This document shows positions 33,191-35,884 of a DNA stretch of 35,884 bases, piece by piece. The notes below the pieces were generated by a model. That model searched no databases and was not told the origin of the DNA. It saw only the letters and a list, made by a program, of their open reading frames with translations. Within the stretch, counting starts at the first letter, position 1; each line of letters opens with the position of its first letter. This DNA comes from Prochloraceae cyanobacterium (lineage in GTDB: Bacteria > Cyanobacteriota > Cyanobacteriia > Cyanobacteriales > JASJDA01): contig JASJDA010000028.1 in NCBI GenBank assembly GCA_030065755.1, forward strand, positions 1 to 35,884, read 5' to 3'. The position numbers were made by a program, and so were the translations under genes.

Positions 33191-34771
33191 TTAACGCCGT
33201 CGCCACCAAATTACCCCAGCAACAATTAAACCAAATAAGGGAACTATTAGGGTAGCCATTAAACCGATAATTCCAGCTTGAAGATCGCTGAGATTGATGC
33301 GGCGATTTTTATCTTCTTTAGGTCTAATAGATAAGGTTGTATCGTCATCGCTAGCTAACCAATTAATAGAGTTAAGAAAAACATCAGAGTTACGCTGTTG
33401 TGTAAACCACCCATTAGTAGCAAAAGTAGAATCCCCAATAACAATTAGTCGGGGTTCGGTTTTTTCTTGAGATTTATCGTCAGATTTTTTTATAGCAACA
33501 GCTAAATCTAAAGGTCCCTCAATATCTTTATCGGGGTCGAATTTAACCTCAGATGATAACTCACTTTCTGCCCAACTGCGATCGCTAGTAATTAGCAAAG
33601 GTGTGGCTTTGACCCCTTCGTAGTTATCCACAGTAGCGATCGCTCTGGCTCTATAGTAGAGAGAAATATCCTCGCCAAAATCATTAGTAATTGGATGGTC
33701 GCCATATTCAGTAATTAAAATGGTATCGACCCCAAAACCAATCAGAAGACTCCTACCAGAAGCATCAATAATGGTGCGATCGTCTAGCTTAACTCCCCAA
33801 TTGTCAAGTATTGGTTCCAAACCTCCATTATTCTCTGGTTCCAACATCAGCAGTAAGTTACCCCCTGCATTGAGATAATCTTGGAGTAGTTTGACTTCCC
33901 CTTGTAATAATTCTCGTTTGGGGTCTGCAATAACGATCGCGTTGGCATTTTCAGGAATTGCATTCACCTCTACCAAATTTAAACTGTCCACTTGGTAGCC
34001 AGTATCTTGGAGACTGGTTGCTGCTTGTAAGAGACCACCTTCTGTTCCTTGTAAAGTGGCTTCTCCATGTCCTTGGAGAAAATAGACGTATAATGGGCGA
34101 TCGCGCAATATGTTTTCTATGGCATTAGTCAGCTTAGATTCTGAAAGCGGTTCGTTTTGGGGACTAAATCGATTGTTGAGGGACTGTCCCGATATTAACT
34201 TTTTTTTGCTTCCGTATTCTAGATATACTTCTCCGAGGGATTTAACTTGAAACTTTTCTGCCAATTCTATTTTTATCTGCGGATCGACAAACTCAAACTG
34301 AAACAACTCTGAGTTATAGCGACGATAATTCTCGAATAATTCCCGCAGTTGGGGATCGGGGGTGCGATCGAATACCCAGATTTTTATAGGTTGTTGTAAA
34401 TTTTTGACTATTTGCTGAGTCTGAGGAGAGAGAGTATATAGCTGATTTTCGGTTAAATCGACTCGCAGCAAATAGCGAGTCGCTAAAAAATTGACTGTTA
34501 CTAAAATTGCTACCATTGCCACTGTAGCAACCAGAGCATTGGCTTGTACTCTAGTCGATCGCTTTTGCCAAAAACCGCCTCCCAAAAATCCCAACCACAA
34601 GATATTGATAATTAAACCGATCGCCACCATTATCCCTGCGGGAAAAAACGACCAGTTACCAGAGACCAACCCAGCCACCAAACCAACTATCAATAAAATT
34701 GGACCGAGTAAAAATAAATATTTTAAATACGATTGAAAACTGGAGATGGCTTTCATAGCTGTTAGTTTCAA
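33191..34771 (-). CDS. GldG-like ABC-associated protein
   Basis: A 526-residue protein. Three N-terminal membrane segments (YLFLLGPILLIVGLVAGLVS, SFFPAGIMVAIGLIINILWL, ANALVATVAMVAILVTVNFL) precede a soluble DUF4350/GldG-type domain: VDLTENQLYTLSPQTQQIVK, VYFLQGHGEATLQ, GNLLLMLEPENNGGLEPILD and the RLIVIGDSTFATNGWF stretch. A final helix (LMATLIVPLFGLIVAGVIWW) returns to the membrane. GldG partners GldF and an ATPase; in Bacteroidetes the set is linked to gliding, in cyanobacteria the cargo is unknown. It begins 2 bp after the permease stop. Confidence 0.88.
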   Translation of the reverse strand: MKLTAMKAISSFQSYLKYLFLLGPILLIVGLVAGLVSGNWSFFPAGIMVAIGLIINILWLGFLGGGFWQKRSTRVQANALVATVAMVAILVTVNFLATRYLLRVDLTENQLYTLSPQTQQIVKNLQQPIKIWVFDRTPDPQLRELFENYRRYNSELFQFEFVDPQIKIELAEKFQVKSLGEVYLEYGSKKKLISGQSLNNRFSPQNEPLSESKLTNAIENILRDRPLYVYFLQGHGEATLQGTEGGLLQAATSLQDTGYQVDSLNLVEVNAIPENANAIVIADPKRELLQGEVKLLQDYLNAGGNLLLMLEPENNGGLEPILDNWGVKLDDRTIIDASGRSLLIGFGVDTILITEYGDHPITNDFGEDISLYYRARAIATVDNYEGVKATPLLITSDRSWAESELSSEVKFDPDKDIEGPLDLAVAIKKSDDKSQEKTEPRLIVIGDSTFATNGWFTQQRNSDVFLNSINWLASDDDTTLSIRPKEDKNRRINLSDLQAGIIGLMATLIVPLFGLIVAGVIWWRRR

Positions 34772-34773
34772 TA

Positions 34774-35565
34774 TTACGATCTGCCAAAGCGCAGAGATTC
34801 GATCGACTGCGCAGTTAGGAAAACTCCTAAAATAATATAACTAACAAACAATATTAAGCTACTGCTATCGAAAATACCTTTGATTAGATTGTCATAATGT
34901 TTGAGCAAAGACAGATGAGTTAGCGCATCTCCAACCCATCCCCCCATACTTTCCCCGATCGCGTCCACTATCCAGAGCAATAAAATTAGGGAAAAAGTGA
35001 GAATAGCCGATAGAATTGTACTTTCTGTGAGGGAGGAAATAAACATTGCTATTGAAAGAATTGATGCTGCTAGTAAAATTAAGCCTGCGTGAGCTAGAAG
35101 TGGTACTGCTGGTTGAATCGGAGGATCTGCGTGACTGAAGGCGATTGTTTCATAAATTACCAATGGGACCATCATCGCTCCAAAAAAAGTCACGACTCCT
35201 AACAATTTTCCCACTGCTACTACCCAATTAGTAATAGGCGAAGTCGCTAGTAGTTCTATTGTTCCACGCTTGCGTTCCTCTGTATAAAGACCCATTGACA
35301 GCATCGGTAAGATAAATAATATCAGCGAGCCTATTACTCCCATGAAGTCTGTTAAAAACCGATAAGCAACGTCTATGTTTGTAGGAAGACCTTGTTGTTC
35401 TCTAATTGCGATTTGCTGAATAATACCTTCTGGCCCTAGAAGCATTATCGTAAAGAATAAACCTGAGAGTAACCAGAACACTGCAGATACAAGATAAGCC
35501 ATAGGTGAAGCAAAATAGCCCTGCAGTTCTTTACGAAAGATGGCAATAACATTATTTATAATCAT
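34774..35565 (-). CDS. ABC-2 type permease, GldF-like
   Basis: A 263-residue membrane protein with six segments. It starts IFRKELQGYFASPMAYLVSA, the hallmark of the GldF/NosY-type permeases, with FILPMLSMGLYTEERKRGTI and ELLATSPITNWVVAVGKLLG after the second segment. The ATG at 35565 has a GGAG ribosome site. The partner ATPase gene is expected upstream (beyond 35884). A hairpin-rich segment lies between, so the operon may have been interrupted there. Confidence 0.88.
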   Translation of the reverse strand: MIINNVIAIFRKELQGYFASPMAYLVSAVFWLLSGLFFTIMLLGPEGIIQQIAIREQQGLPTNIDVAYRFLTDFMGVIGSLILFILPMLSMGLYTEERKRGTIELLATSPITNWVVAVGKLLGVVTFFGAMMVPLVIYETIAFSHADPPIQPAVPLLAHAGLILLAASILSIAMFISSLTESTILSAILTFSLILLLWIVDAIGESMGGWVGDALTHLSLLKHYDNLIKGIFDSSSLILFVSYIILGVFLTAQSIESLRFGRS

Positions 35566-35579
35566 GAAAAAATCTCCGC

Positions 35580-35848
35580 GCGTTGGAAACTTCGCGTCTT
35601 TAGACCGAAGAGGAAAACGAGTAGCGGTTTTAACCGCAGTCCCCTTTCGGGGAGAGGGAAATTGTTGTATCCCTCAAAAACTCCCATTGCTGGGGTAAAG
35701 TTAGCCTCGCTAATGTTATTGGTCGGTAACTATCCCAAAAGCGCTGTCTTACCCCTCGTAAAACTGTTTAACTTTTGAGTTCTAGAGCTTGGAACTGGCA
35801 CGCATCCCAAGGTAGGAACTTTAACTCTTGCCAATAACGTAGTCAGTT
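35580..35848 (-). ncRNA. Candidate IS200/IS605 right end with TnpB omega-RNA-like hairpins
   Basis: Read on the minus strand the segment ends with three hairpins in a row: CCCCGAAAGGGG (35641-35652), GCGGTTAAAACCGC (35624-35637) and CTTCGGTCTAAAGACGCGAAG (35591-35610, with a one-base bulge). The last closely resembles the right-end hairpin found after tnpB genes in cyanobacterial IS605-type elements. A short frame on the minus strand ends at about 35850 (PPLQLADQLKS), but too little is visible to call tnpB. It may be a mobile element tail or a relic. Confidence 0.35.
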
Positions 35849-35884
35849 AAGACTTAAGCTGGTCAGCTAACTGAAGAGGAGGCA

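Overview
The window comes from a cyanobacterium. GCGATCGC (HIP1) octamers are scattered throughout, GGGAATA heptamer repeats occur twice, and several gene families are cyanobacterial favourites: a DUF1816 protein, a ComFB-like protein, a CPxCG two-knuckle small protein, Uma2 and DUF6887/DUF6888 remnants. The genome is AT-rich with weak or absent Shine-Dalgarno sequences at many starts. The species cannot be fixed from sequence alone; a coccoid or baeocyte-forming lineage is only a guess.

Positions 1-4640 are a patchwork of decayed mobile DNA and small gene pairs. It holds a broken ISH3-like transposase, a Uma2 tail, two toxin-antitoxin pairs (1008-1504 and 2215-2752, the second with a clear TGTACA operator), two copies of a 195-bp non-coding repeat, a frameshifted small gene, a DUF6888/DUF6887 pair of which only the second gene is intact, and two relics of the same type of reverse transcriptase.

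Positions 4633-19040 are the core of interest: part of an extracellular contractile injection system (eCIS, PVC/Afp type). A divergently transcribed DUF4157 (eCIS-core) protein with a HEAWH motif and an unrecognised C-terminal domain is the best cargo candidate. Facing it, on the plus strand, are an AAA+ ATPase (Afp15-like), a DUF4255 protein (Afp16-like), an unrecognised protein, a large baseplate protein that looks split by an internal deletion (Afp11-like), a collar-type tail fibre (Afp13-like), a small coiled-coil protein, a second baseplate protein with a gp6/J-type N-terminus, and a CIS tape-measure protein (Afp14-like). Sheath, inner tube, spike, gp25 and PAAR genes are not in the window, so the machine must be completed elsewhere or is decaying. 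A perfect 10-bp inverted repeat lies in the shared promoter region of cargo and ATPase. Just after the last CIS gene lies a 47-bp copy of the 3' half of tRNA-Phe(GAA), the usual scar of an integrative element, so this block may be a genomic island.

Positions 19500-30200 look like ordinary chromosome: a CheY-type response regulator and a divergent small protein sharing its N-terminal domain, a ComFB-like protein, MutS, a CPBP protease, a small zinc-ribbon protein, a DUF1816 protein, a methyltransferase, a membrane GTPase (DUF697-like) and an exported Gln/Arg repeat protein with about 14 copies of a 30-33 bp unit.

Positions 30900-35884 hold two divergent globins (one with an extra C-terminal domain), then a minus-strand gliding-type ABC operon (GldF-like permease, GldG-like protein, DUF4340 protein). 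Its upstream flank carries a run of hairpins resembling the right end/omega RNA of an IS200/IS605-type TnpB element.
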